A stretch of DNA of 33,920 nucleotides from Candidatus Falkowella caecavicola (GCA_904420125.1 CAJFUK010000074.1:1-33920), one strand, 5' to 3'. Shown: positions 24,261 to 32,739, counted from the first letter of the stretch. Notes: a model not told the origin generated them from the letters alone. Numbers and translations: made by a program.

Positions 24261-25290
24261 AAAGAACCCTCCAGTTATTTTGTGCAGCCGCGACGGTCAC
24301 TCCACCGGCTGCTGTCTTTTGCAGGATCAGGTTTCCTCCCGATCCACAGACGGCTGCCCGCTCGCAGACATTATCCACGCCCACCGTCTGCTGCACAAAA
24401 GAAGAAGCAGTAAACTCACCTGGAACCCGCATCAGTTCCTGCGCAGTAAAAGTTTGAAGGGGCAGAGCATATTTCTGGCAAAACGCGAGAATCGCAAGTT
24501 CCTGTGCTTTCCGGTCAATGGTTGCCGCGCCGCAGACTGCATAAAGAGAAATTCCAGCTTCCTGTAATGCAGACAGCACCTGTTTCTCCAGCATTTCCGG
24601 CTCGATTCCTTTCCTGCATCCAATTCCTACAGTAATACAGCGGGGATAAAGATGCAGCGTCTGTGAAAAAGGATTTTTATTCGCATAAACCGTGATACAG
24701 ACCCCCAGCATACCGGATTGACAGGACATCAGCCCCTCCGGCAGATCTCCCTGTATGGGAAAATCCGAAAAAAAGCCAATGGTTTTTCCCTCCAACAGCG
24801 CAGAGGAAATGTCCTTGATTTTCTCGGTTTCCGGAAGCGCACAGCCATGTTCTACCGCCCAGGAATCCACGGCAAATATCCGATTGACGTCTGTAGCCGT
24901 TGTCAACACAGCCTGTCCGCCTGTAACCGCAGCAGTACGTTCCGCCAACCGGTTAGCGCCGCCGATATGGCCGGACAATAAAGGAATAACAAACAGTCCG
25001 CGTTCATCTAAAACCAATACAGCTGGGTCCCTGTCCTTGCCGCGCAAATGAGGGGCACAAGCCCGCACCGCAATGCCCGCCGCTCCGATAAAAACCAGCG
25101 CATCCGCACGAGAAAACTGTTTTTCCGCCCAGCGATAGATGCTCTCCTGAAGCGGCAGCAACCCATTTTCCTGCGCATATTCTTTTTTGCCCCAGGCCTG
25201 CACGTCAGCGCCGTCTGCACGAAAAGCAGCGCAAAGTTGCCGGCAAAGCCGTCCACCCTGTCGTGTAAAGGAAACCATTCGCACTTTCAA
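24235..25290 (-). CDS. cbiG: Cobalt-precorrin-5A hydrolase
   Basis: CbiG opens the lactone of cobalt-precorrin-5A and releases the two-carbon fragment as acetaldehyde. The protein (about 352 residues) has ADALVFIGAAGIAVRACAPHL, the diagnostic PLLSGHIGGANRLAERTA, TATDVNRIFAVDSWA, and the C-terminal CbiG domain ITVGIGCRKGIEPEML followed by VDNVCERAAV. The start is uncertain: I use a TTG at 25290 (MKVRMVSFTRQG), which fits the family N-terminus and has GGCGG upstream. An ATG at 25362 would add 24 residues without a ribosome binding site. The gap to cbiF is about 118 bp with this start. Confidence 0.9.
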   Translation of the reverse strand: MKVRMVSFTRQGGRLCRQLCAAFRADGADVQAWGKKEYAQENGLLPLQESIYRWAEKQFSRADALVFIGAAGIAVRACAPHLRGKDRDPAVLVLDERGLFVIPLLSGHIGGANRLAERTAAVTGGQAVLTTATDVNRIFAVDSWAVEHGCALPETEKIKDISSALLEGKTIGFFSDFPIQGDLPEGLMSCQSGMLGVCITVYANKNPFSQTLHLYPRCITVGIGCRKGIEPEMLEKQVLSALQEAGISLYAVCGAATIDRKAQELAILAFCQKYALPLQTFTAQELMRVPGEFTASSFVQQTVGVDNVCERAAVCGSGGNLILQKTAAGGVTVAAAQNNWRVLFEDTNGIH

Positions 25291-25408
25291 CTGATCCCGC
25301 CGCCTTTCTGCCTGTGCTATTTTCTTTGGTTTGACTTCCAATGTCATGGTCCAATATGCCATCTGTTCTGCTGTACCGTGTTCTTTGGATGACAGCCGGT
25401 CAAAATAT

Positions 25409-26167
25409 TTACTCGCTCTTTCCCTGCCGGTATCCATGGGTAAAACCTGCATCATATAAAAGGGAATAATCATATTCGTCTCCCAGAAAGTTCCCGACCA
25501 GCAGCAAAGCAGTTTTTTGAATGCCGTTTTCTGCACCGGCAGCCGCCAGACATCCCACAGTTGTACGGATGATCTGTTGATCCGGCCAGGTTGCCTTATA
25601 GACGATCGCCGCCGGCGTTTCAGCAGGATACCCACCCGCCAGAAGCTCTGCCTGCACAGCTTCCATCTGTCCAGCGCTCAAAAACAAAACCATCGTAGCC
25701 TGATGGGCAGCTAACCTGGCCAGCGACTCTTTTTCCGGAACCTGCGTCCGGCCGGCCATCCGGGTGAGAATCACCGTCTGACTGACACCGGGCAGGGTGT
25801 ATTCCGCCTGCAAAGCCGCCGCCGCGCCGCAAAAAGAGGATACGCCGGGCACGCAGGTATAAGGAATATTCCGTGCTTTCAGAATATCCATCTGTTCCCG
25901 AATCGCGCCGTAAATGCTCGGATCCCCGGTATGCAGGCGAACAGACATCAGACCGTCTGTTTCCGCTTTACAGAGCGTATCTGTCACTTCCTGCAACGTC
26001 ATATGTGCGCTGTTATAAATAGCACAGCCGGATTTGGTATAGGAAAGGAGCTCCGGATTTACCAGAGATCCTGCATAAATCACAACATCAGCCTGTTCCA
26101 GCAAAGATTTTCCGCGCACCGTGATCAAATCGGCAGCCCCCGGTCCTGCGCCAACAAAAAAGACCAT
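25409..26167 (-). CDS. cbiF: Cobalt-precorrin-4 C11-methyltransferase
   Basis: CbiF methylates C11, giving cobalt-precorrin-5A. The 252-residue tetrapyrrole methylase starts MVFFVGAGPGAADLITVRG and has VVIYAGSLVNPELL, LHTGDPSIYGAIREQMD, CVPGVSSFCGAAAALQAEYT and TVILTRMAGRTQVPEKE, all characteristic of CbiF/CobM. The ATG at 26167 shares one base with the cbiL stop (TAATG), so translation is probably coupled. Length is typical. Confidence 0.96.
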   Translation of the reverse strand: MVFFVGAGPGAADLITVRGKSLLEQADVVIYAGSLVNPELLSYTKSGCAIYNSAHMTLQEVTDTLCKAETDGLMSVRLHTGDPSIYGAIREQMDILKARNIPYTCVPGVSSFCGAAAALQAEYTLPGVSQTVILTRMAGRTQVPEKESLARLAAHQATMVLFLSAGQMEAVQAELLAGGYPAETPAAIVYKATWPDQQIIRTTVGCLAAAGAENGIQKTALLLVGNFLGDEYDYSLLYDAGFTHGYRQGKSE

Positions 26168-26850
26168 TATGCATCCTCCCCGTCTTTAACAATAATAATG
26201 GAAAAATAACCGGGCGTACCGGACAGTTCTGAAAGACTCCGGAATAAACGCTCACTCTCCATTCCGCAGTTTTCCACAAGACTTGCCCGTTCATATAACC
26301 CATGTGCCTTTAACTTCTCCGCGGTCTGCTCAAACCGTTTTCCAATTTTCATCAGTACACGGGTGCCCGGCAAATCCTCCCAGCCTTCTGCCGTTCCGCC
26401 CGGAAGGATATGGAGCGGCTGTTCTTTTTCACATAAAGGCATATTCAACTCTGCGGCAGCCGCGCAGAAGGATGGAATGCCGGGTATCAGCTGCGCATCA
26501 TATCCACGCGCCAGCATGATTCGATGCAGATAAATATAGGTAGAATAAATCGACGGATCTCCCAATGTCACAAAAGCAACATCCCTTCCCTGATCCAACT
26601 GGGACGCAATCCGATCAGCGCCGGCTTCATGCGCAGCCTGTTTGACCGCCTCATCCCGGGTCATCGGCATCGGACAATAGAGGATCTCCTTACCGCCGAT
26701 ATATTCCTGTACAATCTTGAGTGCAGCCTGCTCGCTGCCGCTGTCTGGTACCGCTACCACTGCCGCTGCCTGGATACAGGCAATAGCCTTCAGAGTAAGC
26801 AAAGACGGGTCTCCAGGGCCTACCCCGACGCCGTATAAAGTTCCCTTCAT
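26167..26850 (-). CDS. cbiL: Cobalt-precorrin-2 C20-methyltransferase
   Basis: CbiL methylates C20 of cobalt-precorrin-2, the first corrin-specific methylation after metal insertion. The 227-residue protein has GTLYGVGVGPGDPSLLTLKA, VAFVTLGDPSIYSTYIYLH, IPGIPSFCAAAAELNMPLCE and MKIGKRFEQTAEKL, typical of the CbiL/CobI branch. The ATG at 26850 is chosen because CAGGAG precedes it and the family N-terminus starts there; residues further upstream are within cbiD. It begins 4 bp after cbiD and runs into cbiF. Confidence 0.96.
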   Translation of the reverse strand: MKGTLYGVGVGPGDPSLLTLKAIACIQAAAVVAVPDSGSEQAALKIVQEYIGGKEILYCPMPMTRDEAVKQAAHEAGADRIASQLDQGRDVAFVTLGDPSIYSTYIYLHRIMLARGYDAQLIPGIPSFCAAAAELNMPLCEKEQPLHILPGGTAEGWEDLPGTRVLMKIGKRFEQTAEKLKAHGLYERASLVENCGMESERLFRSLSELSGTPGYFSIIIVKDGEDA

Positions 26851-26854
26851 GATC

Positions 26855-28006
26855 TTATTTCTCCTGTTCTTTTTCAGTTTGACTCTGTCTGATTTTTTCC
26901 ACCAGCGCTGCGGCACCGGAAGACATTCCCAAAAGCCCTGCCTGATTGGTAAATAGGATACTTTCTGTCCGGCATCCGTTTCCGGATCGCCGGTTCAAAT
27001 GAAACTGTATCTTGTCAAGGATACTGTGGCAAACCGTTTCCTTTAAACCCCATGTTTCCAAAAGGCCCAGACTTTCATCCACGGTAATCGCTTCCATCAG
27101 CGCCTGCACCTGTCCAGCGTCCGCACCGGCCAGCGCGGCGTGGGCCGACAAAATTTCCGCCCGGCCGTCCGCAATCCTGGAATGAGTGTTCATGATCCCA
27201 GCCGCCAGCTTGACAAGCTTCCCGGCATGACCGACCAGTAAAATCTCCCGAAACCCTTCAAATACCGCAGCATCCAGGGCCTCTCCGATATAATTCGAAC
27301 ATTTCACGCCAGTTTCCAGATCCAACCCAAACGCAGCCAGCGCAAAATCCCGGCCGTAATTTCCCGGACAAAGAAGCAGTGTGTCTTCTCCCTGCTCCCG
27401 TTTCGTATGAATTTCCAGACGGATGGTTTCTATGAGTGCTGCCTCGCTCATGGGCTCCACAATCCCGCTGGTTCCCAGTACAGAAATCCCCCCTATAATC
27501 CCCAGTCGGGGATTGAAGGTCTTTTCCGCCAGTGATTTTCCATCCGGAATCCGGATTTCTGCATGCAGGCCGCCGGTATATCCTGCAGCAGACGCTTCTG
27601 CTTCCAGCGCTCCCAGAATCATCTGCCTGGGCACCGGGTTGATGGCAGCCTCCCCTACGGAACAGGCAAGCCCGGCCCGTGTCACCCGGCCGACGCCTTC
27701 CCCGCCGTCTAACGAAAATCCCTGCCGGGTACGGCTTACCTCTGCATAAATCAGGATACCATCCGTGACATCCGGATCATCTCCAGCGTCTTTCCGCACC
27801 GCACAGGACGCGGTTTCCTTCTGCAAAACACTGTCCTCGATTTCCAGCTCCAGCGTAACGCCGGCCGGTACCTGCAGCGCTACGGTCTGCACAGCCTGCC
27901 CGGTCAGAAGCATCCGGGCAGCCGCTTTAGTCGCGGCTGCCGCACAGCTTCCGGTTGTATATCCTCTTCGCAGAAGCTTTCCGTCTTTGACCACTTCCAT
28001 CTTCAT
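26855..28006 (-). CDS. cbiD: Cobalt-precorrin-5B C1-methyltransferase
   Basis: CbiD methylates C1 to form cobalt-precorrin-6A and marks the anaerobic pathway. The 383-residue protein shows LRRGYTTGSCAAAATKAAA at the N-terminus, VRKDAGDDPDVTDG, GEGVGRVTRAGLA, NPVPRQMI, GISVLGTSGIVEPMS, LCPGNYGRDFA and VGHAGKLVKLAAGIMNTHS, all family hallmarks. The ATG at 28006 follows GAGG and overlaps the cbiO stop (ATGA). Its presence, with cbiX and cbiG, indicates early cobalt insertion rather than the oxygen-dependent route. Confidence 0.97.
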   Translation of the reverse strand: MKMEVVKDGKLLRRGYTTGSCAAAATKAAARMLLTGQAVQTVALQVPAGVTLELEIEDSVLQKETASCAVRKDAGDDPDVTDGILIYAEVSRTRQGFSLDGGEGVGRVTRAGLACSVGEAAINPVPRQMILGALEAEASAAGYTGGLHAEIRIPDGKSLAEKTFNPRLGIIGGISVLGTSGIVEPMSEAALIETIRLEIHTKREQGEDTLLLCPGNYGRDFALAAFGLDLETGVKCSNYIGEALDAAVFEGFREILLVGHAGKLVKLAAGIMNTHSRIADGRAEILSAHAALAGADAGQVQALMEAITVDESLGLLETWGLKETVCHSILDKIQFHLNRRSGNGCRTESILFTNQAGLLGMSSGAAALVEKIRQSQTEKEQEK

Positions 28007-28836
28007 GAAAACAACCTCTTAATTTCCCGGCGCGCACCGCCGATTGTGGATACCCGCCGGACATCCATATGGTCTTTTTCCTCCAGAATTTCCATCAGAT
28101 GCGCAATTCGCGGCAGGCGCAGTCCATGCGCACGCAGCAAAGCAGGCTGCGCAAAAATTTCTTCCGGCGTACCCGCGCAGATTGCCTGCCCATGGCTTAA
28201 TACATAAGCGTAATCGCAATAAAGCGGCACCAGATCGATATCGTGTGTGGCGATGGCAATCGTGGTTCCTGCTTCTTTCTTAATATCTGAAAGCAGTTCC
28301 ATAATACCGCTGACCCCGGCAGGATCCAGCCCCGCGGTTGGTTCGTCCAGAATGATCAGTTCCGGGCGCATGGCCAGAACGCCGGCAATTGCCACCCGCT
28401 TTTTCTGTCCGAAGCTCAACGCCTGTACCGGACGGTCCAGCAGTTCATACACTCCGGTTTGCCGGGCTGCTTGTTCCACTCTTTTGCGCGTCTCTTCCTG
28501 GGATAGTCCCAGATTCAGCGGCCCGAACGCAATGTCCTGACGTACATCGGCAGAAAAAATCTGATCGTCCGGGTCCTGAAAAACCAATCCGATCCGGGAA
28601 CGGAGAGCGGTCATTTCCTTCCGGGAGGTGCCGCATGGCTGCCCGTCAAATCGAATCTCCCCGCTCTGCGGGTGCAGGATGCCGAGAATATTTAAAAACA
28701 GCGTGGACTTTCCAGCGCCGTTTGCCCCCAGCAAAACAGTTGTTTTTCCCTTTTCAAAGGTCAGCGAAAGATCCTGTAGCGCCTGTCCGCCCGTTTCATA
28801 TTGATAGTTCACATGGCGAATTTCCAGTAAATTCAT
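28003..28836 (-). CDS. cbiO: Cobalt ECF transporter ATPase
   Basis: CbiO powers cobalt uptake through CbiMNQ. The 277-residue ATPase has Walker A GANGAGKST at about 37-45, FQDPDDQIFSADVRQDIAFG with the Q-loop, signature LSFGQKKR near 140-147, Walker B LIILDEPTAGLD near 160-171, and a THD switch. The FGPLNLGLS block is typical of ECF ATPases. The ATG at 28836 follows AAAGGTG; residues upstream do not match the family. It overlaps cbiD by ATGA and lies 88 bp after cbiQ. Confidence 0.96.
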   Translation of the reverse strand: MNLLEIRHVNYQYETGGQALQDLSLTFEKGKTTVLLGANGAGKSTLFLNILGILHPQSGEIRFDGQPCGTSRKEMTALRSRIGLVFQDPDDQIFSADVRQDIAFGPLNLGLSQEETRKRVEQAARQTGVYELLDRPVQALSFGQKKRVAIAGVLAMRPELIILDEPTAGLDPAGVSGIMELLSDIKKEAGTTIAIATHDIDLVPLYCDYAYVLSHGQAICAGTPEEIFAQPALLRAHGLRLPRIAHLMEILEEKDHMDVRRVSTIGGARREIKRLFS

Positions 28837-28924
28837 AAAATTCACACCTTTCCGATATAGGTGTCTACCATCACAGCAGATCAGAATCATCCCATCAGCC
28901 GAAAATGTCTGTATCCCGTCCGTC

Positions 28925-29725
28925 CTAGATTGAAAACAAGTTCCCTAAAACCTGTTTTTCCAGAATACCCAGTCCAATCAGCAGACAACAAAACAGAATC
29001 AGACCCCAAACTGCCCCCGCGCGGATCTTTGTGTATTCCTGCCGTAGATAGGGCAGAATCCCGGTGTAACAGCGGGCTTCCAACGCTGTATAAACCCGGT
29101 CTCCCCGGCGCAGGGCACGCAGTAACAGAAGCGCAGCCAGCCCACCGGTTGAATGAAGCGCCCGCCGGAATCCAATATAGCCAAGCCGTACCGACTGTGC
29201 CGTATGCATCCGTCCCGCTTCTCCGCTCAGCACAAAAATAAAACGGTAGATCAGTTCCATCAGTTCAATCAGGACGACAGGGCAATGGATCTGCCGGAAT
29301 GTGTGAAGCAGGCCGTTCATAGGTGTTGTAAACGTTAAAAAATACATACAGCACACGCCCGCCATCGCCTTGCAGATCAAAGCCATGCTTTGCAGCAAAG
29401 AGATCCTGCTGATTCCAAAATATCCGGTTCCGATCTGCACACCGATCAAAAGGCTTTCCATATTCTCCCGCCGCACCACCAAAATCACAATCGCACCAAT
29501 GCAGATAAAGCCTGCAGGAATCCGGAGAAAATGCAGATACGTTTTCCAGGGCGTCCCGCCCCGGAGCACGGTACAGTATATCATCACAGCAATGGTCAAA
29601 AAACTGACAGAAAATGAACCAAATCCAATACAGATCAAAAGCGGAATGACCGCCCAGAGGATTTTAAAGCCGGGAGCCGTTCGCCGCAGGGGCGAACGGC
29701 TCGCATATACGTCCATGGTATTCAT
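28925..29725 (-). CDS. cbiQ: Cobalt ECF transporter T component
   Basis: CbiQ is the transmembrane coupling protein between CbiO and CbiM. The 266-residue protein has about five hydrophobic spans (near residues 20-50, 65-85, 110-135 and 240-262). Family features include SPLRRTAPGFKILW at the start, LELMELIYRF-like IELMELIYRFIFVL, and the paired coupling-helix motifs LLRALRRGDRVYTALEARCY near residue 200-220, which contact the ATPase. The ATG at 29725 directly follows the cbiN stop with only a weak ribosome binding site; an ATG three codons later is possible. Confidence 0.94.
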   Translation of the reverse strand: MNTMDVYASRSPLRRTAPGFKILWAVIPLLICIGFGSFSVSFLTIAVMIYCTVLRGGTPWKTYLHFLRIPAGFICIGAIVILVVRRENMESLLIGVQIGTGYFGISRISLLQSMALICKAMAGVCCMYFLTFTTPMNGLLHTFRQIHCPVVLIELMELIYRFIFVLSGEAGRMHTAQSVRLGYIGFRRALHSTGGLAALLLLRALRRGDRVYTALEARCYTGILPYLRQEYTKIRAGAVWGLILFCCLLIGLGILEKQVLGNLFSI

Positions 29726-30016
29726 TTAGGATCCAGCCTCAGCCGTTTCGGGTTTCTTGGCCGTCAGCCGACCAATACAGAATCCGATAATCCCTGCACC
29801 CAGCGCAGCCTGCGCGACAAAAAGAAGGGATTCAATCTCACCGCTTTTCGGTTCAATCAGCGGATCCGCCCAGGGCTCATACCCGTTATTGTCGAGTACT
29901 TCTGCCGCCGCACCGTCTGCGCCTCCGAATTCTCCCTGCACAAAGATCAGAGGAAGAATGGCAATCAGCGCAACCAGAACTATTAAAATCAGGTTTTTTA
30001 CCCATAATTTCTGCAT
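29726..30016 (-). CDS. cbiN: Cobalt transport protein CbiN
   Basis: CbiN is the small accessory membrane protein that CbiM needs for cobalt transport. The 96-residue protein has two transmembrane segments (about 8-27 and 63-82) around an external loop containing GEFGGADGAAAEVL and GYEPWADPLIEPKSGEIESL. The blocks GADG, PWADP and PKSGEIESLLFVAQAALGAG are highly characteristic of CbiN. AAGGGGGT precedes the ATG at 30016, which lies 17 bp after cbiM. Its presence points to cobalt rather than nickel as the imported metal. Confidence 0.97.
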   Translation of the reverse strand: MQKLWVKNLILIVLVALIAILPLIFVQGEFGGADGAAAEVLDNNGYEPWADPLIEPKSGEIESLLFVAQAALGAGIIGFCIGRLTAKKPETAEAGS

Positions 30017-30033
30017 AGGATGACCCCCTTCTG

Positions 30034-30777
30034 TTAAAATGCACGCAACTGTGCCAGATTTTCCTTTGCATACTTATCCAGCACATTGACGATTACAACA
30101 GTCAACAGCCCTTCACAAATTGCAATCGGAATCTGTGTGACCGCAAAAATGCTCAGAAATTCGACCAGTGTCGCTCCCAGGCTGCCAGCTGTTTCCGGGA
30201 ATCCGATCCCCATCTGAAGCGCAGTAACAACATAGGTAATAAGATCCCCCAGAAAAGCCGCAAGAAATACGGATACAGCCTTGGGCACACCCAACTTCTT
30301 ACATAGTTTGTAAATACCAAAAGCGGCCAGGGGTCCTGCAATCGCCATCGAAAAAGTGTTGGCACCGAGTGTCGTCAAACCACCGTGCGCCAAAAGAAGT
30401 GCCTGAAACAGCAAAACGATCAGGCCCAGCACAACCGTGACCAACGGCCCGAACAGAATCGCACTCAGGCCCGTTCCCGTCGGATGGGAACAGCTTCCCG
30501 TCGCAGAGGGAATCTTGAGAGCGGACAGAACGAAGACGAACGCGCCCGCCATGGCCATAAGAATTTTTGTCTTCGGCGCTTCGGTGATCTGCCTGCGGAT
30601 AGCGATCAGCCCTGCGACAACAAACGGAATACAGATCACACCCCAGCTGATACACCAGCCCGGGGACAGATATCCTTCCGAAATGTGCATGGCGAATACC
30701 TGCGGCACCAGCGCCAGCATCATGCTGACCACCAGTGCGCCCCGGAACAGGGGGGATTTTGCAATAGATTGTTTCAT
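30034..30777 (-). CDS. cbiM: Cobalt ECF transporter substrate-binding component
   Basis: CbiM binds and translocates cobalt. The 247-residue protein starts with a probable signal peptide ([17 protein letters not shown]...VFA) and then [12 protein letters not shown]. In this family the signal is removed, and the new N-terminal Met-His pair coordinates the metal. Later blocks are [40 protein letters not shown] and [12 protein letters not shown], with about seven membrane spans. The ATG at 30777 follows AGGAGG. It is the first gene of the operon, downstream of the cobalamin riboswitch and terminator, so all 27 genes are expected to be shut down when adenosylcobalamin is plentiful. Confidence 0.97.
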   Translation of the reverse strand: MKQSIAKSPLFRGALVVSMMLALVPQVFAMHISEGYLSPGWCISWGVICIPFVVAGLIAIRRQITEAPKTKILMAMAGAFVFVLSALKIPSATGSCSHPTGTGLSAILFGPLVTVVLGLIVLLFQALLLAHGGLTTLGANTFSMAIAGPLAAFGIYKLCKKLGVPKAVSVFLAAFLGDLITYVVTALQMGIGFPETAGSLGATLVEFLSIFAVTQIPIAICEGLLTVVIVNVLDKYAKENLAQLRAF

Positions 30778-30855
30778 TCTTTTTCCTCCTTCATTCGGAG
30801 GTATGTATGCCCTGCAAAACGCGTGGAAAACCATTGCGGCGTCAGAAACAGCATA

Positions 30856-30889
30856 ACAAAAAACCTCTGTCCATACTGGCACAGAGGTT
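30856..30889 (-). terminator. Intrinsic terminator of the cobalamin riboswitch leader
   Basis: On the minus strand ACCTCTGT (30888-30881), a 10-nt loop and ACAGAGGT (30870-30863) form a perfect 8-bp stem followed by six Ts. It sits between the aptamer and cbiM, as expected for the expression platform of a terminating riboswitch. A further hairpin, GGCAGAC with GTCTGCC, lies between aptamer and terminator and could take part in switching. Confidence 0.88.
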
Positions 30890-30987
30890 GTGTTCTCAGT
30901 TTTAACTGACCCGCTGTCTGGCAGACCATCCCCGTCTGCCCGGCATCAGACACACCTCTCTATCATCCGTAGAGTTTTGCGGTGCAA

Positions 30988-31170
30988 AATACAGGCAGGT
31001 CTTCCGGCTCAGGAATCATCGCTTCGGCACACCTTCCCAGGTTTCCCCAGTGGCATAACGGCGTCAGCTCCTCCAATACGGCAGCGGGACTGCGCGGGAC
31101 TTTCACCCGACTTCCCTTTTCACACTCACCTTGACCTGTCATAACAGGCCGTTTGAGGCACCTGTATTTT
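30988..31170 (-). ncRNA. Cobalamin (adenosylcobalamin) riboswitch
   Basis: The leader on the minus strand contains the conserved cobalamin aptamer in order: ACAGGTGCC at the 5' side, GGGAAGTCGGGTGAAAGTCC then CGCAGTCCCGC, the B12 box GCCACTG, GGGAAGGTGTGCC, ATGATTCC, and the closing AGCCGGAAGACCTGCCTGTA. All blocks fit the consensus. With the terminator downstream it should prematurely stop transcription of the cbi/hem/cob operon when cobalamin is bound. Boundaries are approximate to a few bases. Confidence 0.96.
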
Positions 31171-31256
31171 AACAGAAAAAAACCGGTATGTTCGTTTTTT
31201 CTTTCCGCATCAGAAAATACGACCATCCCACTCTTTTTCCGTCATATTGCTCTTTT

Positions 31257-31285
31257 AGCATACCATATTCTTCATACTATGTCAA
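31257..31285 (-). promoter_or_regulatory. Promoter of the cobalamin operon
   Basis: A perfect -35 box TTGACA (31285-31280) and TATGCT (31262-31257) are separated by 17 bp. Transcription would begin near 31250, giving a leader of about 470 nt that contains the riboswitch and its terminator before cbiM. I saw no comparable internal promoter within the operon. Confidence 0.82.
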
Positions 31286-31327
31286 TAAACATTTACAGTT
31301 TTTTCAATTTCTCAAGAACAGCATCGG

Positions 31328-32389
31328 TCACATTGAAGATCGCATTTTCGAAAAATAAGGTAGTTTTTTAAGCTCGTTATACAGCGCTGTTGTCATCTCG
31401 CCGTCAAAAAATTGGGCAAGATGATTATGCAGCATCATACGGCTTTTGCTGACGCGAACAGCCTGTATAATCTTTTCCAAATCATTCTCTCTGTGTATCC
31501 CCAGCCGTTCCGCAGCCAGGGTGCAAGCTTGCCTCAACGGATCCTCGGATCCCGTCTGGTACAAAGCCAAACCAGATTTAGACTGGGGTTCAGGCCGTAC
31601 CCGCATACTGTTTTTGCCGCGGGAATCTTTGGCTTTGGCGGCCACAACCCCCGGCAGCAGATTTTTTGCCTGCCGGATATCCAACGCCGGATGCTTTTCT
31701 TTCAGCAGACCGATCGCCGCCGTATACCCGTTGTCATTGGATACAATACAATATTGGCCGCCTGCATTCTGACCAATCAACATTCCCAGATAAGCCACAA
31801 GCTGAAAATCCAGTGCATTCCTGCCGGATGTTTTCAGCAGAACAGATTTTATTTCTGCTGCTGCATTCAGAATGTTGTGCAGAACCCCGCTGGTTACTTT
31901 TGCGCTCCGGTCACTGAAAAACAGGATCACCTTGCTTTCGGCCGGCAACTTTTCGATACCGGCAAGCCCTGCAACCCCTACGTTTTCAAAGTCCACCAAA
32001 TAATATTTTTCCATTGATTGAAAAATCCTTCCTCTGTCATCACATATTCCTGCCTGGATAGGATGCCGCATGATCGCCGTGATATACAGAATCGTCTGCA
32101 AATCCTCTGCCGCATCCTTTGATTTTTCTATAGTTTTTCTCCATTTTCCCGGTTTGATTGTATTCAGCATACCATATGCTGCAGAGAAAAGCAAGGATAA
32201 CGCAGTCTCTGCTCCTGGCCTTTCCGAATCCTTTATCCCGACAAATGGATCAATATACTTAAGCGAACATTCCCTTGAGAGCTGGTGCTTTGCCACGAAA
32301 TCCAACACGGAATTTGAACCCAAAGCAGGTACTTCGTCCGCAAAATCTGACATTGGATTTGTCCTCAATGAAGGAGCATCCAGATCCAT
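31328..32389 (-). CDS. PIN-like domain protein with unassigned N-terminal region
   Basis: The 353-residue protein has a middle domain beginning MEKYYLVDFENVGVAGL (residue 126 on). Its acidic residues fit a PIN-type metal nuclease: Asp133 and Glu135 in VDFENV, Asp194 in NALDFQLVAYLG, and Asp219 in VSNDNGY. A linker (about 250-275) and a helical C-terminal region (about 275-353) follow. Residues 1-125 are predicted soluble and I do not recognise them. The start at 32389 follows AGGAAAGGG. A second good site (AGGAAGG) precedes Met126, so a shorter PIN-only product is possible. The role is unknown; RNA cleavage is a family-based guess. It lies just upstream of the riboswitch promoter on the same strand, probably as a separate unit. 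Confidence 0.75.
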   Translation of the reverse strand: MDLDAPSLRTNPMSDFADEVPALGSNSVLDFVAKHQLSRECSLKYIDPFVGIKDSERPGAETALSLLFSAAYGMLNTIKPGKWRKTIEKSKDAAEDLQTILYITAIMRHPIQAGICDDRGRIFQSMEKYYLVDFENVGVAGLAGIEKLPAESKVILFFSDRSAKVTSGVLHNILNAAAEIKSVLLKTSGRNALDFQLVAYLGMLIGQNAGGQYCIVSNDNGYTAAIGLLKEKHPALDIRQAKNLLPGVVAAKAKDSRGKNSMRVRPEPQSKSGLALYQTGSEDPLRQACTLAAERLGIHRENDLEKIIQAVRVSKSRMMLHNHLAQFFDGEMTTALYNELKKLPYFSKMRSSM

Positions 32390-32614
32390 ATGCCGCCCTT
32401 TCCTCGCTCTGTCCGGTAAAACGATCTCCCGCCTGCCCGACGCTTAAAATCCCATCTAACAAACCTGCGGTCTCTTTCTGACGGCTGCTGCAGGTTGTTC
32501 CAGGTAAAAATATCCTGTTAAAATCCACGATAAAGGATTAGAATGTATCCATATGAAAATACTTAAAGATTTTTGTGTATATGCAGAAGAGGGAGGCGCT
32601 AGAAGTAAACCGGA

Positions 32615-32664
32615 CACATTTCCTCTCTTTTCAAGGAAAGTAGTGCTATCAAGGAAAATTGAAA
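32615..32664. repeat. Direct repeat, copy A, with two small hairpins
   Basis: This 50-bp stretch matches 33775-33824 at 44 of 50 positions without gaps. It can fold into TTTCCT-N9-AGGAAA (32619-32639) and an imperfect second dyad (32647-32664, TCAA/TTGA core). The two copies lie either side of the XRE-membrane gene in the same orientation. Function unknown. Confidence 0.7.
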
Positions 32665-32700
32665 ATTCCCGTCATTTCGATGGAAATTTTTATCGGATAT

Positions 32701-32739
32701 ATAACAGTGGCAGGGTTTATTTCCCCCTGCCACTGTTAT
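32701..32739. terminator. 15-bp hairpin just after the XRE-membrane gene
   Basis: ATAACAGTGGCAGGG (32701-32715) pairs perfectly with 32725-32739 across a 9-nt loop. It lies 4 bp beyond the stop codon of the minus-strand gene, the usual position of a terminator, but no strong T-tract follows on that side. It may act as a terminator or an RNA-stabilising 3' structure. Confidence 0.6.
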
